Source: JAKQIM01 sp964633225 (GTDB taxonomy: Bacteria > Chloroflexota > Anaerolineae > Anaerolineales > UBA4823). Taken from it: a stretch of 49,316 nucleotides of DNA. A program made the translations under genes and the position numbers. Below the pieces are notes generated by a model that saw only the letters and a list, made by a program, of their open reading frames with translations, was not told the origin of the DNA and did not search any database. The DNA is taken from assembly GCA_964633225.1 (NCBI GenBank), contig CAZWFQ010000025.1, positions 1 to 49,316 on the forward strand. Reading direction: 5' to 3'. Of the stretch, positions 49,097 to 49,316 are shown one piece after another. Each line of letters starts with the position of its first letter. The stretch's first letter is position 1.

Positions 49097-49316
49097 AACA
49101 AATAGAGAAGTGGTTACGCAGTAAGAGCGGGCGCAACACCCTGATTGGGGTGGTGGTGCTGCTGCTGGCAGTGGGGGTAGTAGGGCAATTGGTAGGTTGG
49201 TGGGATGTTGCTGGTCTATCGGGCACGGCCGGGCTGCCGAGCGGCGAGTGGCCGGCGCCGGCGGACGGTGTGACCTGCCTGCCAACTTGTTCAGAGACGG
49301 ACGGGCGTTTCTTGCT
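49093..49316 (+). CDS. N-terminus of a membrane-anchored protein, runs off the right edge
   Basis: The first 74 codons are visible, and AAGGAG precedes the ATG by 8 bases. A basic N-terminus (MKQIEKWLRSKSGRN) is followed by one hydrophobic helix (about 15-33, TLIGVVVLLLAVGVVGQLV), then a Gly/Pro/Ala-rich extracellular start with two cysteines (TCLPTC). It is probably anchored or exported by the N-terminal helix. The family cannot be determined from this fragment. It is translationally linked to the 38-residue ORF and may belong to the lasso operon. It is not an ABC exporter start. Confidence 0.7.
   Translation, partial: MKQIEKWLRSKSGRNTLIGVVVLLLAVGVVGQLVGWWDVAGLSGTAGLPSGEWPAPADGVTCLPTCSETDGRFL

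Overview
The window looks like a draft or metagenome-assembled contig of a Chloroflexota bacterium, most likely class Anaerolineae. This is inference from gene content: Thr-Pro-rich extracellular linkers, a split glycine decarboxylase (gcvPA/gcvPB), an SHMT-GcvT fusion, a sugar ABC transporter without its own ATPase, and tungsten-type aldehyde:ferredoxin oxidoreductase. Three runs of exactly 100 N (18436-18535, 45722-45821, 47474-47573) are assembly gaps of unknown true length, and each interrupts coding sequence.

Layout. 1-2666 (minus): RpiR-type regulator, FAH-family hydrolase, and a membrane-anchored Thr-Pro-rich protein that runs off the left edge. A tRNA-Val(UAC) follows at 2830. 3050-4944 (minus): DUF1684 and DUF2804 proteins. 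5161-9616 (plus): SHMT-GcvT fusion and a PLP aminotransferase. 9681-15364 (minus): FKBP, nucleoside kinase, gcvPB, gcvPA and gcvH; the gcv genes sit behind a tandem glycine riboswitch. 15766-20020: DUF4870 and MATE proteins, two gap-truncated membrane proteins and a HisN-like phosphatase. 20067-22580 (minus): aldehyde:ferredoxin oxidoreductase module with a four-cluster ferredoxin and a MoaD-like protein. 22823-24346 (plus): histidine/aromatic ammonia-lyase-like enzyme whose MIO triad is Ala-Cys-Gly. 24413-27563 (minus): sugar ABC transporter.

27770-41665 is a signalling island. A receiver protein lies tail-to-tail with a hybrid histidine kinase. Beyond them is a co-directional minus-strand series, in transcription order: a soluble-adenylyl-cyclase-like protein (two complementary cyclase domains, AAA ATPase, TPR-like C-terminus), a cyclic-nucleotide-binding protein, two MinD/ParA-like ATPases, an ECF sigma factor with its likely anti-sigma factor, a PrsW-like membrane protease, a third MinD-like ATPase, a zinc-ribbon protein, a small helical protein and the histidine kinase. 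The order suggests a cAMP-linked module controlling MinD-type ATPases and regulated proteolysis; this is not shown by sequence alone.

41801-44007 (minus) carries an O-antigen ligase-like protein and a Wzz-like protein. Divergent from them, 44107 to the right edge (plus) is a lasso-peptide gene cluster: B1 (RRE/PqqD-like), B2 (transglutaminase-like leader peptidase), C (asparagine-synthetase-like cyclase, gapped) and a 49-residue precursor with predicted core GSGNAPKTDTKAGSWTS. It continues with a phosphoribosyltransferase-like/PqqD-like ORF (gapped), an HprK-like kinase, a 38-codon ORF and the start of a membrane-anchored protein. The core has Gly1, Asp9 and a C-terminal Ser, which fits a Gly1-Asp9 macrolactam and phosphorylation of the terminal Ser. 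The phosphoribosyltransferase-like/PqqD-like ORF is the least familiar part and the best candidate for new tailoring chemistry.
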